Source: Beijerinckiaceae bacterium RH AL1
GTDB lineage: Bacteria > Pseudomonadota > Alphaproteobacteria > Rhizobiales > Beijerinckiaceae
Length of the DNA: 64,000 nt
Direction: 5' to 3'
NCBI GenBank assembly: GCA_901457705.2
Contig: LR590083.2
Location: 1,612,597 to 1,676,596, forward strand
Position 1 is the stretch's first letter. The number at the start of each line of letters is the position of its first letter. A model generated the notes under the pieces. It saw only the letters and a list, made by a program, of their open reading frames with translations. It was not told where the DNA came from and did no database searches. This document shows positions 11,133 through 19,174 of the stretch, in pieces. The translations under genes were made by a program, and so were the position numbers.

Positions 11133-11247
11133 CCCTCATGGTGAGGAGGTCCGCAGGACCGTCTCGACCCACGAGGGCTCCAGGGGGCGAGACCGTAGGA
11201 CCGCCTCGTGGTTCGAGACGGCCTTCGGCCTCCTCACCATGAGGCTA
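11133..11247. repeat. Palindromic element, family D
   Basis: Bases 11135-11153 (ccctcatggtgaggaggtc) are mirrored by ggcctcctcaccatgagg at 11229-11246. Inner segments (gaccgtctcgacccacgag and ctcgtggttcgagacgg) pair as well, giving a long cruciform with a short loop. It resembles dispersed intergenic repeats of rhizobia. It lies between the protease stop and a GNAT gene. Confidence 0.8.
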
Positions 11248-11279
11248 TTGGAGCAGATCGCTTCGTGAGAAGGCGCTGC

Positions 11280-11810
11280 ATGCCGCGACAAGACCGCAGC
11301 CTCTCGACGCTCCCCGCGATCGCGACCGAGCGCCTCGACCTCCGACCCTTGCAGCCTGGCGACGCCGAAGCCTTCCGCGTGATGACGGACGAGCCCGGCA
11401 TCACCGACATCGTCGACTTCCTCCCGACCCCGTTTTTGCTCGACGACGCGACGCGGCTGATCCTGGGGCGGCGCGATGGACGCGACTGCTTCTGGGGCGT
11501 CTGGACGCGCGATCCATCGGTTCTGATCGGCACGGTCGGCACCCATCTCGTCGACGCTGATGCGATCGAGATCGGCTATTGGCTCGCGACCGGCCATCAC
11601 GGTCGAGGCTTCGGCTCGGAGGCGGTCTCGGCGCTGTTGCCGGTCTTGTGCGACGCTTATCCGCACCGCCGGATCTTTGCTGAATGCAGGCCGCAAAACG
11701 AAGCCTCCTGGCGGCTCCTGGAGCGACTGGGGTTTGCGGCCGACGGCAGCGACGGCAAGCGCGACGGCCGCAAGCGTCTCGCGTTTCCGCGACCGGCCGC
11801 GCGACGCTGA
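11280..11810 (+). CDS. GNAT-family N-acetyltransferase (RimJ/RimL-like)
   Basis: Encodes 176 residues. The start of the fold reads [22 protein letters not shown], typical of RimJ/RimL-type acetyltransferases, and the acetyl-CoA pyrophosphate loop is the segment [19 protein letters not shown]. The end carries [13 protein letters not shown]. The substrate (protein N-terminus or a small molecule) cannot be assigned. ATG at 11280 follows GAGAAGG. It stands between a palindromic repeat and the oxidase gene. Confidence 0.88.
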   Translation: MPRQDRSLSTLPAIATERLDLRPLQPGDAEAFRVMTDEPGITDIVDFLPTPFLLDDATRLILGRRDGRDCFWGVWTRDPSVLIGTVGTHLVDADAIEIGYWLATGHHGRGFGSEAVSALLPVLCDAYPHRRIFAECRPQNEASWRLLERLGFAADGSDGKRDGRKRLAFPRPAARR

Positions 11811-11925
11811 CAGTCCCACGCAAAACCCTGCCATGCGGACGCGACATCCCAGCCGCACGCGCGTCGATCGGCGGGTGGTGCGGCGGCCGACGCTGTGGCA
11901 GCTTTTCGCGATGCGAGGAGAGGCT

Positions 11926-13089
11926 ATGCCCGCTTTCGGCGATTACCAGAACGAGATCTACTTCGCCGGCCTGCGCGGCGTGCGGCCGAAGCTGCCGGTC
12001 GACTTCGCGACGCTGGTCGAGCGCGCCCGCGCCGCGCTGCCGCCGGGGATCATCGACTATGTCGAGGGCGGCTGCGGCAACGAGTTCACGCAGCGCAACA
12101 ACGTCGCCGCCTTCGAGCGCTGGGGCCTGATGCCGCGCATGCTGCGGGCGCATGCCGAGCGCGACCTGTCGATCGAGCTGTTCGGCCAGCGCTACCCCAC
12201 GCCGATCTTCATGGCGCCCATCGGCGTCATCGGCATCTGCGCGCAGGACGGCCACGGCGACCTCGCCGCCGCGCGCGCCTCGGCCGCCTGCGGCGTCCCC
12301 TACATGGCCTCGACGCTGTCGAACGACCCGCTCGAGCAGGTCCGCGAGGCCTGCGGGCCGACGCCGGCCTTCTTCCAGCTCTACACGCCGCGCGACCCCG
12401 CCGTGGCGGAGAGCCTGGTGAGACGTGCCGAGGCGGCGGGCTACAAGGCGATCGTCGTCACGCTCGATACCTGGCTCACCGGCTGGCGCCCGCGCGACCT
12501 CAACACCGCGAACTTCCCGCAGCTGCGCGGCCACGTGCTGCAGAACTATTTCGGTGACCCCCACTTCCGCGCCTCGCTCGCCAAGCCGCCCGAGGAGGAC
12601 CCTGCGGCGGCCGTGATGCGCTGGGCGCAGATCTTCGGCAAGCCGCTGACCTGGGACGACCTGCCCTGGCTGCGCTCGCTCACCAAGCTGCCGATGGTCC
12701 TGAAGGGCATCTGCGACCCCGACGATGCGCGGCGCGCCATCGATGCCGGGTTCGACGCGATCTACTGCTCGAACCACGGCGGGCGCCAGGCCAACGGCGG
12801 CCTCGCCGCGCTCGACATGCTGCCCGACGTGGTCGCGGCGGCCGGGCGCACGCCCGTGCTGTTCGATTCCGGCGTGCGCTCCGGCACCGACGTCATCAAG
12901 GCGCTGGCGCTGGGCGCCACGGCCGTCGGCATCGGCCGGCCCTACGCCTATGGCCTCGCGCTCGACGGCGTCGACGGCATCGTCCACGTCCTGCGCTCGA
13001 TGCTCGCCGAGGCGGACCTCCTGATGGCGGTCGACGGCTATCCCTCGCTCGCCGCGCTCGAGCCGTCCGCGCTGCGGCGGATCGGCTGA
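11926..13089 (+). CDS. FMN-dependent alpha-hydroxy-acid oxidase (lactate 2-monooxygenase-like)
   Basis: Encodes 387 residues of the FMN TIM-barrel family (lactate dehydrogenase LldD, glycolate oxidase, lactate 2-monooxygenase). The N-terminus ([13 protein letters not shown]) and the substrate-binding GWRPRDLN segment resemble lactate 2-monooxygenases more than LldD. Seen motifs: [21 protein letters not shown], catalytic [11 protein letters not shown] with the active-site His, and the phosphate-binding [21 protein letters not shown] at 11926 follows GAGGAGAG. No lactate permease or regulator is adjacent, so the physiological substrate is inferred only at family level. Confidence 0.9.
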   Translation: MPAFGDYQNEIYFAGLRGVRPKLPVDFATLVERARAALPPGIIDYVEGGCGNEFTQRNNVAAFERWGLMPRMLRAHAERDLSIELFGQRYPTPIFMAPIGVIGICAQDGHGDLAAARASAACGVPYMASTLSNDPLEQVREACGPTPAFFQLYTPRDPAVAESLVRRAEAAGYKAIVVTLDTWLTGWRPRDLNTANFPQLRGHVLQNYFGDPHFRASLAKPPEEDPAAAVMRWAQIFGKPLTWDDLPWLRSLTKLPMVLKGICDPDDARRAIDAGFDAIYCSNHGGRQANGGLAALDMLPDVVAAAGRTPVLFDSGVRSGTDVIKALALGATAVGIGRPYAYGLALDGVDGIVHVLRSMLAEADLLMAVDGYPSLAALEPSALRRIG

Positions 13090-13168
13090 CCTGCGCTGGC
13101 CGGAGTGGACACGGGGGCGCGCGCTCGGGCATAGATCGCGGCGTTCGCGCGGAAAAGGACCCACCGCC

Positions 13169-13585
13169 TTGGCCAAACTCATGGACAGCTTGACCCGCAT
13201 CTTCACGTGGTGGAACGGCCAGACCGTCGGCACGGCGATGATGACGGCCCGCCGCGGCGAGCGCGTGGGCTCGGACGAGGCCGGCAACGTCTACTACCGC
13301 ACGCGCGGCGGCGCGATCGACCCGGCGCTCGGCTTCGAGCGGCGCTGGGTCATCTATCCCGGCTATTCCGAGCCCTCGACCGTCCCGCCGGGCTGGTTCG
13401 GCTGGCTGCACCACACGACCGACGTGCCGCCGACGGAAGAGACCTACGTGCCAAAGGAGTGGCAGAAGCCGCACCGCCCCAACATGACCGGCACGCCCGA
13501 GGCCTGGCGCCCGACCGGCTCGACGCTGCGCGCCAACGCCCGGCCGCCGGCGACCGGCGACTACGAAGCCTGGTCACCGGAGTAG
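13169..13585 (+). CDS. NADH:ubiquinone oxidoreductase subunit NDUFA12 homologue
   Basis: Encodes about 138 residues related to the accessory complex I subunit B17.2/NDUFA12 found in alphaproteobacteria and mitochondria. Family hallmarks are WWNGQTVGT, GNVYYR, RRWVIYPG and PPGWFGWLHHTTDVPP. It is a small peripheral subunit on the matrix/cytoplasmic arm. The start is a TTG at 13169 with GGAAAAGG upstream; an in-frame ATG at 13181 is the alternative. In many relatives the gene lies away from the nuo operon, as here. Confidence 0.93.
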   Translation: MAKLMDSLTRIFTWWNGQTVGTAMMTARRGERVGSDEAGNVYYRTRGGAIDPALGFERRWVIYPGYSEPSTVPPGWFGWLHHTTDVPPTEETYVPKEWQKPHRPNMTGTPEAWRPTGSTLRANARPPATGDYEAWSPE

Positions 13586-13593
13586 GGCGCAAA

Positions 13594-13800
13594 TCCCTTC
13601 TCCCGCTTGCGGGAGAAGGTGGCCCCGCGAAGCGGGGTCGGATCAGGGGCGGTGCCGCCTCTCCTCCGTCAAAAGTGCAAGCGGCACAACCCCTCATCCG
13701 CCCTTCGCCAGCCACCCCTTCCCGCTTCGCGGGCGGGGACCCCTGGCTGGCTCCGCCCGACTTCGTCGGGCCACCTTCTCCCGCAAGCGGGAGAAGGAAG
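13594..13800. repeat. Palindromic element, family A, with a nested hairpin
   Basis: Outer arms ccttctcccgcttgcgggag (13598 onward) and its mirror (to 13798) define a family A copy. The usual right arm is interrupted by a separate palindrome with ends GCCAGCCA (13707-13714) and TGGCTGGC (13744-13751) enclosing CCCGCTTCGCGGG. The element lies between two convergent genes, so it could act as a terminator for both strands. Confidence 0.8.
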
Positions 13801-13808
13801 TGCGGCCA

Positions 13809-14369
13809 CTACCGCTCGACCACGACCCGCGTGCCGACATGGACCCGGCTGTAGAGGTCGGTGACGTCGGCATTGGTCATGCGGATGCAGCCCGACGAGA
13901 CGGCCTGGCCGATCGTGTCCGGCTCGTTCGAGCCGTGGATGCGGAAATCGGAGCCGCCGAGATACATGGCGCGGGCGCCGAGCGGGTTGCCGACGCCGCC
14001 CTTCATGTGGCGCGGCAGGCTGGGCCGGCGCTTCAGCATGGCGGCCGGCGGCGTCCAGTCCGGCCATTCCTTCTTCATGGCGATGGTCTTGACGCCGCTC
14101 CAGGCGAAACCGGGGCGGCCGACGCCGACGCCGTATTTCATCGCGGTGCCGCCCGGCTGGACGAAGTAGAGACGCCGCTCGGAGAGCGAGACGACGACGG
14201 TGCCGGGCTTCTCGTGGCCGGAATAGACGACCCTCTCGCGCGGCGGCGCCGTGGTGCCGGACGGCGTGCCGAAGGAGGGTAGGAAATCGAACAGGTCGGC
14301 GCGGGCCGGGGCTGCGGAGACGGCAAGTGCGATGGCGAGGCTTGCGTAACCGAAAATCCTGCGGTTCAT
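13809..14369 (-). CDS. L,D-transpeptidase (YkuD/ErfK family)
   Basis: Encodes 186 residues with a signal peptide (about residues 1-25, ending APARA). The YkuD domain contains the catalytic signature HGSNEPDTIGQAVSSGCIRM, with His and the nucleophile Cys. These enzymes make 3-3 peptidoglycan cross-links or attach proteins to peptidoglycan in the periplasm. The ATG at 14369 gives the signal peptide; the frame is open further upstream without conserved sequence. Convergent with the NDUFA12 gene through the repeat. Confidence 0.93.
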   Translation of the reverse strand: MNRRIFGYASLAIALAVSAAPARADLFDFLPSFGTPSGTTAPPRERVVYSGHEKPGTVVVSLSERRLYFVQPGGTAMKYGVGVGRPGFAWSGVKTIAMKKEWPDWTPPAAMLKRRPSLPRHMKGGVGNPLGARAMYLGGSDFRIHGSNEPDTIGQAVSSGCIRMTNADVTDLYSRVHVGTRVVVER

Positions 14370-14537
14370 CGTGTCGATCTCTGAAGGCGACGCATCGCCT
14401 GGACGGCCTGAATCTTCGGCCGGGGAAATAAGGCTGACAACCCGCGTCGGCGGCGACGAAAGGCAATTCGCCGGCTCGTTGCGCAGGCGCAACAGATGGG
14501 CAAAGGTCGGCCCGCAAACCGTTGTAAAGGCACAGGT

Positions 14538-14780
14538 ATGTTCACCCTCCCGATACCCGGCGCGCTGGCCTTTGCGGTGTTCCTGACGATCTGGTTCACC
14601 GTGCTCTTCGCCATATTGCCGATCGGCGTGCGCTCCCAGGCCGAGGTCGGCGAGGTGGTGCCGGGCTCTGAGCCCGGCGCGCCGTCGTCGCCGCGGCTGT
14701 GGATGAAGGCCGGCCTGACGACGCTGGTCTCGATCGTCGTCTTCGTGGTGCTCGTCATGATCCTGCGCGTGCTCGGATAG
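14538..14780 (+). CDS. DUF1467 family small membrane protein
   Basis: Encodes 80 residues with two transmembrane helices (about 7-29 and 57-78) separated by a polar loop. The motif FFLTIW-like FAVFLTIWFTVLFAILPIGVRSQ is characteristic of DUF1467, a family restricted to alphaproteobacteria with no known function. ATG at 14538 follows AAAGGCACAGGT. It is 5 bases upstream of the next acetyltransferase gene and probably co-transcribed with it. Confidence 0.88.
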   Translation: MFTLPIPGALAFAVFLTIWFTVLFAILPIGVRSQAEVGEVVPGSEPGAPSSPRLWMKAGLTTLVSIVVFVVLVMILRVLG

Positions 14781-14785
14781 GCCCG

Positions 14786-15310
14786 ATGCTGATCCGCACG
14801 GCGACGGAGGCCGATCTCCAAGCGATCACGGAGATTTACGCGCATGCCGTCGAGCACGGCACGGGGACCTTCGAGACGACCGCGCCGAGCCGCGAGGAGA
14901 TGGCCACGCGCTATGCCAAGGTGCTCGCCATGGGCGGCCCCTATCTCGTGGCGGAGGACGCCGGCACGGTGCTCGGCTTCGCCTATGCCGGCCCGTTCCG
15001 CGAGCGGGCGGCCTATCGCTTCACGGTCGAGGACTCCGTCTACGTCGCCGCGGCGGCGCGCGGGCAGGGCGTCGGCCGCCTGCTGCTCGAGGCGCTGATC
15101 GAGGCCGCGGCGGCCGCCGGCTTCCGGCAGATGCTGTCGCTCATCGGCGACAGCGCCAACGTCGGCTCGATCCGCCTGCACGAGGCCTGCGGCTTCGTGC
15201 ACACGGGCCGGATGGCGGCGACGGGCTTCAAGCACGGGCGCTGGCTCGACGTGATCGTGATGCAGCTCTCGCTCGGCGACGGCGTTTCGACCCTTCCGGA
15301 GGGCGACTGA
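14786..15310 (+). CDS. GNAT acetyltransferase, phosphinothricin acetyltransferase type
   Basis: Encodes 174 residues. The order of motifs (IRTATEADLQAITEIYAHAVEHGTGTFE, RAAYRFTVEDSVYV, the CoA loop RGQGVGRLLLEAL, NVGSIRLHEACGF and the final FKHGRWLDVIVMQ) matches the Pat/Bar and MddA group, which acetylates methionine sulfone/sulfoximine or phosphinothricin. The natural substrate is not determined. The stop TGA overlaps the ATG of the next gene (ATGA), indicating one operon. Confidence 0.92.
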   Translation: MLIRTATEADLQAITEIYAHAVEHGTGTFETTAPSREEMATRYAKVLAMGGPYLVAEDAGTVLGFAYAGPFRERAAYRFTVEDSVYVAAAARGQGVGRLLLEALIEAAAAAGFRQMLSLIGDSANVGSIRLHEACGFVHTGRMAATGFKHGRWLDVIVMQLSLGDGVSTLPEGD

Positions 15311-16080
15311 TGCTGGGCACACGGAGGCAGATGATGGCGGGTGGCGGCGCGATGGCGGCGGCCGGGCTCGGGGGCGGCGTCGCCGCGGCGGAGACGCCGT
15401 TCGCGCTGCCGCAGCCGAGCGTCCCGATCTCGGGCGGCGGTCGCTTCCCGGTGCGCCGCATCTACTGCATCGGCCGCAACTACGCCGAGCACGCGAAAGA
15501 GATGGGCTCGGACCCGAAGACCGAGCCGCCGTTCTTCTTCCAAAAGCCGTCCGACGCGGTGCAGCCCGTCGCCGCGGGCAGCACCGGCGAGCACGCCTAC
15601 CCGCCGCTGACGCAGAACTACCATCACGAGCTCGAGCTCGTCGTGTTCCTGAAGAGCGGCGGCCGCGACATCGCGGCGGCTGACGCGCTCGAGCACGTTT
15701 ACGGCTACGCCGTCGGCCTCGACATGACGCGGCGCGACCTGCAGCAGAAGATGAAGGACGGCCGAAAGCCGTGGGAGATCGGCAAGAGCTTCGATCACGC
15801 CGCGCCGGTGGGACCGCTGATGCCGGTCGCCGCCGTCGGCCACCTCGTGAAGGGGGCGATCGAGCTGCGCGTCAACGGCGCTGTGCGGCAGGCGGACGAC
15901 CTCTCGGCCATGATCTGGAGCGTGCCGGAGCAGATTGCCGAGCTGTCGAAAGGCAGCGAGCTGAAGGCGGGCGACGTGATCTTCACCGGGACGCCGGCGG
16001 GCGTCGGGCCGGTCGTGCGCGGCGACGTGCTGGAGGGCCGGATCGCCGGGTTGCCCGACCTCAGGGTGAAGATCGTCTAG
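15310..16080 (+). CDS. Fumarylacetoacetate hydrolase family protein
   Basis: Encodes 256 residues. The FAH fold is shown by CIGRNYAEHAKEMG, PFFFQKPSDA, the metal ligands in HHELELVVFL and VGLDMTRRDLQ, and the FTGTPAGVGPV end block. Members hydrolyse or decarboxylate acylpyruvate-type compounds and are cytosolic. Oddly, the first 28 residues carry an RR pair, a Gly/Ala-rich hydrophobic run and AAAET, resembling a twin-arginine signal peptide. No better internal start is obvious before the conserved core. Coupled to the preceding gene by an ATGA overlap. Confidence 0.88.
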   Translation: MLGTRRQMMAGGGAMAAAGLGGGVAAAETPFALPQPSVPISGGGRFPVRRIYCIGRNYAEHAKEMGSDPKTEPPFFFQKPSDAVQPVAAGSTGEHAYPPLTQNYHHELELVVFLKSGGRDIAAADALEHVYGYAVGLDMTRRDLQQKMKDGRKPWEIGKSFDHAAPVGPLMPVAAVGHLVKGAIELRVNGAVRQADDLSAMIWSVPEQIAELSKGSELKAGDVIFTGTPAGVGPVVRGDVLEGRIAGLPDLRVKIV

Positions 16081-16102
16081 CGCTTTCCGTCTTCCGCGAG
16101 CT

Positions 16103-16498
16103 TCACAGAGGGCGGCCGGCGATCGCGCAAGTCGCCCGCGCCGAGGCCCGCCGCGTCACGAGGAGCACGGCGTCGTCGCCGACGCCGGCCAGCGCCGCGG
16201 TCTCCGCCACCGACGGCAGCCCGTGGATACGGTCGACGCGCGGCGAGATGGTTTGCGCGCCATCCGAAAAGCGCTGCAGCGCCTCCGCGGCGAGGAACAC
16301 GAGAGGCAGCCCCAGCCGGCTCGCGGCGTCCGCAAGCCCTGCCTCCCCGCGCCGCGCGTCGATCGAGTAGAGCCCCAGCGCCTTGCGCCGCGTCGGCAGC
16401 ATCGCCAGCGTGTCTTCGACCAGCGCCACGATCTCGTCCGCGTCGCATCCGCTGCGGCAGCCGACGCCGATCGCGATCACGGCTTGGTCACCGCCCAT
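16103..16498 (-). CDS. cobE: Cobalamin biosynthesis protein CobE (CbiG C-terminal type)
   Basis: Encodes 131 residues. The N-terminal IAIGVGCRSGCDADEI and the later ASRLGLPLVFLAAEAL plus SVAETAALAG match the CobE/CbiG C-terminal domain family of the corrin pathway. The exact reaction of CobE is not established; it is thought to assist ring contraction steps. The ATG at 16498 lies inside the cobL end (20-base overlap), so translation is coupled. Last gene of the minus-strand part of the cluster. Confidence 0.85.
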   Translation of the reverse strand: MGGDQAVIAIGVGCRSGCDADEIVALVEDTLAMLPTRRKALGLYSIDARRGEAGLADAASRLGLPLVFLAAEALQRFSDGAQTISPRVDRIHGLPSVAETAALAGVGDDAVLLVTRRASARATCAIAGRPL

Positions 16499-17691
16499 TG
16501 CGTGATCGGCATCGCCGGACGCCAGCCGCGATAGCGGCCGATGGGGTGCGCATGCGCGATCGCGACGTTGATCAACTCGCCCCCGTGCTCGCGATGCCAG
16601 GCGGCGAGATGGGCCTGCGTCTCGATCGTCACGGCGTTGACGACGAGCCGGCCGCCGCGCGGCAGCGCGTCGAGCGCCGGCGCGATCATCGCGTGGTCGG
16701 TGCCGCCGCCGCCGACGAAGATCGCGTCGGGCGCCGGCAGGTCGGCGAAGACGTCGGGCGCGCGCTCTATGCGCACCTCGATGCCCGGCACGCCGAGCGC
16801 GGCGGCGTTGTGGACGATGCGGGCGGCGCGCTCGGGCCGGACCTCGATCGCGGTGGCGCGGTTCGCAGGATCGAGCAGGGCCCACTCGATCGCCACCGAG
16901 CCGGACCCCGCGCCGACATCCCACAGATGCCCGCCGCGGAACGGGCGCAACGCCGAAAGCACGATCGCCCGCATCTCGCGCTTGGTGATCTGCCCGTCGT
17001 GCTCGAACATCTCGTCGGGCAGGCCCGGCGCGATCGGCAGCAGCCGCGCCGTCGCCGCGGCCTCGACCTCGATCGCCACGACGTTGAGGGGATCGATGTC
17101 GTTTGCGGAAAAACTGTCGGCAGCCCAGCCCCTCACGCGCTCCCGCGGGCCGCCGAGCGCCTCCAGCACCGTGAGGCGCGAGCCGCCGAGGCCGCGCCCG
17201 ACGAGCAGCTCGGCGAGCTTGCCCGGCGTCGTCTCGTCCCAGGTCAGGCTCAAGATCTTCGCGCGCGGCTGCAGCAGCGGCAGGATGCGCACGAGATCGC
17301 GGCCGTGGACCGAGACGACGCTCACGTCCTGCAGCGCCCAGCCGAGCCGGCTCGCGGCCAGGCTGAGGCTGGACGGCGCCGGCAGGCAGACCATCTCGTC
17401 CGGCGGGACGGCGGCGGCGAGCAGCGGCGCGACGCCGTAAAGAAAGGGATCGCCCGAGGCCAGCACGCAGACCGGCTCGCCGCGCCGCGCCAGGATTTTC
17501 GGGATCGCGTCGTGCAGCGGGGATGGCCAGGCCATCGTCTCGGCGGTCAGCGGCGCGGCCAGCGCGAGGTGGCGCTTGCCGCCGACGACGAGGCGCGCTT
17601 GCGCGATGAGCCGCGCCGCGGCAGGGGAGAGGCCGTCGCGCCCGTCCTCGCCGATGCCGACGATCGACAGCCAGGGAGCCACGCGTGTCAT
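16477..17691 (-). CDS. cobL: Precorrin-6B C5,15-methyltransferase (decarboxylating)
   Basis: Encodes 404 residues. CobL methylates C5 and C15 of precorrin-6B and decarboxylates the C12 acetate side chain. The N-terminal CbiE-like domain starts LSIVGIGEDGRDGLSPAA and includes VCVLASGDPFLYG; the C-terminal CbiT-like methyltransferase has DVGAGSGSVAIEWAL and IFVGGGG. Both halves are intact, so this is the fused form. ATG at 17691 (minus) overlaps the GTG of the opposite-strand cobK by 7 bases, a divergent start overlap. Confidence 0.95.
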   Translation of the reverse strand: MTRVAPWLSIVGIGEDGRDGLSPAAARLIAQARLVVGGKRHLALAAPLTAETMAWPSPLHDAIPKILARRGEPVCVLASGDPFLYGVAPLLAAAVPPDEMVCLPAPSSLSLAASRLGWALQDVSVVSVHGRDLVRILPLLQPRAKILSLTWDETTPGKLAELLVGRGLGGSRLTVLEALGGPRERVRGWAADSFSANDIDPLNVVAIEVEAAATARLLPIAPGLPDEMFEHDGQITKREMRAIVLSALRPFRGGHLWDVGAGSGSVAIEWALLDPANRATAIEVRPERAARIVHNAAALGVPGIEVRIERAPDVFADLPAPDAIFVGGGGTDHAMIAPALDALPRGGRLVVNAVTIETQAHLAAWHREHGGELINVAIAHAHPIGRYRGWRPAMPITQWAVTKP

Positions 17692-18446
17692 CGGGAAAGC
17701 CTCATCGCGTTCTCGTGCTCGGCGGCACCAGCGAGGCGACCGCGCTCGCAGAGATACTCGCGCGCCGGCCCGAGATCGAGGCCACCCTCTCGCTCGCCGG
17801 CCGCACCAGCGCGCCGGCCGCACAGGCGCTGCCGACGCGCGTCGGCGGCTTCGGCGGCGCCGCCGGCCTTGCCGCGCACATCGCCGCGCACCGCGTCGCG
17901 GTGCTCGTCGATGCCACGCATCCCTTCGCGACGGCCATCTCGCGCAACGCGCGAGAGGCCGCCGCGACGGCCGGCATCCCGCTCGTCGCCGTCGGCCGGC
18001 CGCCGTGGCGGCCGCAGGCCGGCGACGACTGGCGCGAGGTGGCGGACGTCGCCGCGGCGGCGGCCGCGCTCGGGGCGGCGCCGCGCCGCGTCTTCCTCAC
18101 CATCGGGCGGCAGCAGCTCGCCGCCTTCGCCGGCGCGCCGCAGCACCACTACCTCGTGCGCTCGGTCGACCCCGTGGACGCGCAGCTCCTGCCGGATGCG
18201 CGATGGATCGAGGCCCGAGGCCCGTTCGATGCGGACGCCGAGGAGGCGCTCATGCGCGCCGAGGGAATCGAGGTGCTCGTCACGAAGAACAGCGGCGGCA
18301 CCGCGACCGCCGCCAAGCTCGCGGCGGCGCGCCGGCTCGGCCTGCCGGTCATCCTGGTGCGACGTCCAACGGACGAGGCGACGCTCGGCGTCGAGGATGC
18401 GATGACCGCGATCGACGCTCACCTCTCCGCGCTGCGCGGCGTGTAG
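17685..18446 (+). CDS. cobK: Precorrin-6A reductase
   Basis: Encodes 253 residues from a GTG at 17685. CobK reduces precorrin-6A to precorrin-6B with NADPH. Seen motifs: VLVLGGTSEATALAE, LVDATHPFATAISRNA, the central FLTIGRQQLAAFA and the C-terminal VTKNSGGTATAAKLAAA. It is the only plus-strand cob gene between minus-strand cobL and cobJ: its start overlaps cobL head to head and its end overlaps cobJ tail to tail by 28 bases. Its promoter must lie within cobL. Confidence 0.95.
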   Translation: MSSGKPHRVLVLGGTSEATALAEILARRPEIEATLSLAGRTSAPAAQALPTRVGGFGGAAGLAAHIAAHRVAVLVDATHPFATAISRNAREAAATAGIPLVAVGRPPWRPQAGDDWREVADVAAAAAALGAAPRRVFLTIGRQQLAAFAGAPQHHYLVRSVDPVDAQLLPDARWIEARGPFDADAEEALMRAEGIEVLVTKNSGGTATAAKLAAARRLGLPVILVRRPTDEATLGVEDAMTAIDAHLSALRGV

Positions 18447-19174
18447 ATCCAGGGCGGCGCGCCGGGCCGCTCGATGCGGCGCGTCGCCGACGAGCCGATC
18501 AGCACCAGCGTGCTCATGTCGGCGATCCGCGGGTCGGCCGCGGCGAGCGTCGTCAGGACGATGCGCTCGTCGGGCCGCCCGACCGCGCGCGCGAACGCTA
18601 CGGGCGTGTCGCCGGCCTTCAGCCCGCGCAGCAGCGCGAAGGCCTCGACGATGCGGTCCGGCCGCGCCAGCGAGGCGGGATTGTAGAGCGCGATGACGAA
18701 GTCGCCCTGGGCCGCCGCCGTGAGACGCCGCTCGACCACCGACCAAGGCTTCAGGTTGTCGGAGAGCGAGATCGCGCAGAAATCGTGGCCGAGCGGCGCG
18801 CCGAGCCGTCCGGCGGCGGCCTGCATGGCCGAGACGCCCGGCAACACGACGATGTCGAGCGCGCGCCAGGCGGGATCGCCGTGCTCGACCGCCTCGAGCA
18901 CCGCGGCGGCCATGGCGAAGATGCCGGGGTCGCCGCCCGAGACCACGGCTACGCGCCGGCCGGCCGCCGTCAGCTCGAGGGCGAGCCGCGCGCGGTCGAG
19001 CTCGACGCGGTTGTCGCTGGCGTGCACCCGCTGGTCCGGCCGCGGCGCGAGGCGGGCGAGATAGGGCGCATAGCCGACGAGGTCGCTCGCCGCCGCGACT
19101 TCATCCGCCGTCTCCGGCGTGATCCAACGCTCGGGTCCGGGACCGAGCCCGACGATGACGAGACGCCCGCTCAT
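18419..19174 (-). CDS. cobJ: Precorrin-3B C17-methyltransferase
   Basis: Encodes 251 residues. CobJ methylates C17 of precorrin-3B and drives ring contraction in the aerobic pathway. The tetrapyrrole methylase pattern is complete: VIVGLGPGPERWITPE, RVAVVSGGDPGIFAMA, VLPGVSAMQAAAGRLGAPLGHDFCAISLSD and FVIALYNPAS. The ATG at 19174 overlaps the cobG stop (ATGA), consistent with an operon running cobW-cobN-cobG-cobJ. Confidence 0.96.
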   Translation of the reverse strand: MSGRLVIVGLGPGPERWITPETADEVAAASDLVGYAPYLARLAPRPDQRVHASDNRVELDRARLALELTAAGRRVAVVSGGDPGIFAMAAAVLEAVEHGDPAWRALDIVVLPGVSAMQAAAGRLGAPLGHDFCAISLSDNLKPWSVVERRLTAAAQGDFVIALYNPASLARPDRIVEAFALLRGLKAGDTPVAFARAVGRPDERIVLTTLAAADPRIADMSTLVLIGSSATRRIERPGAPPWIYTPRSAER

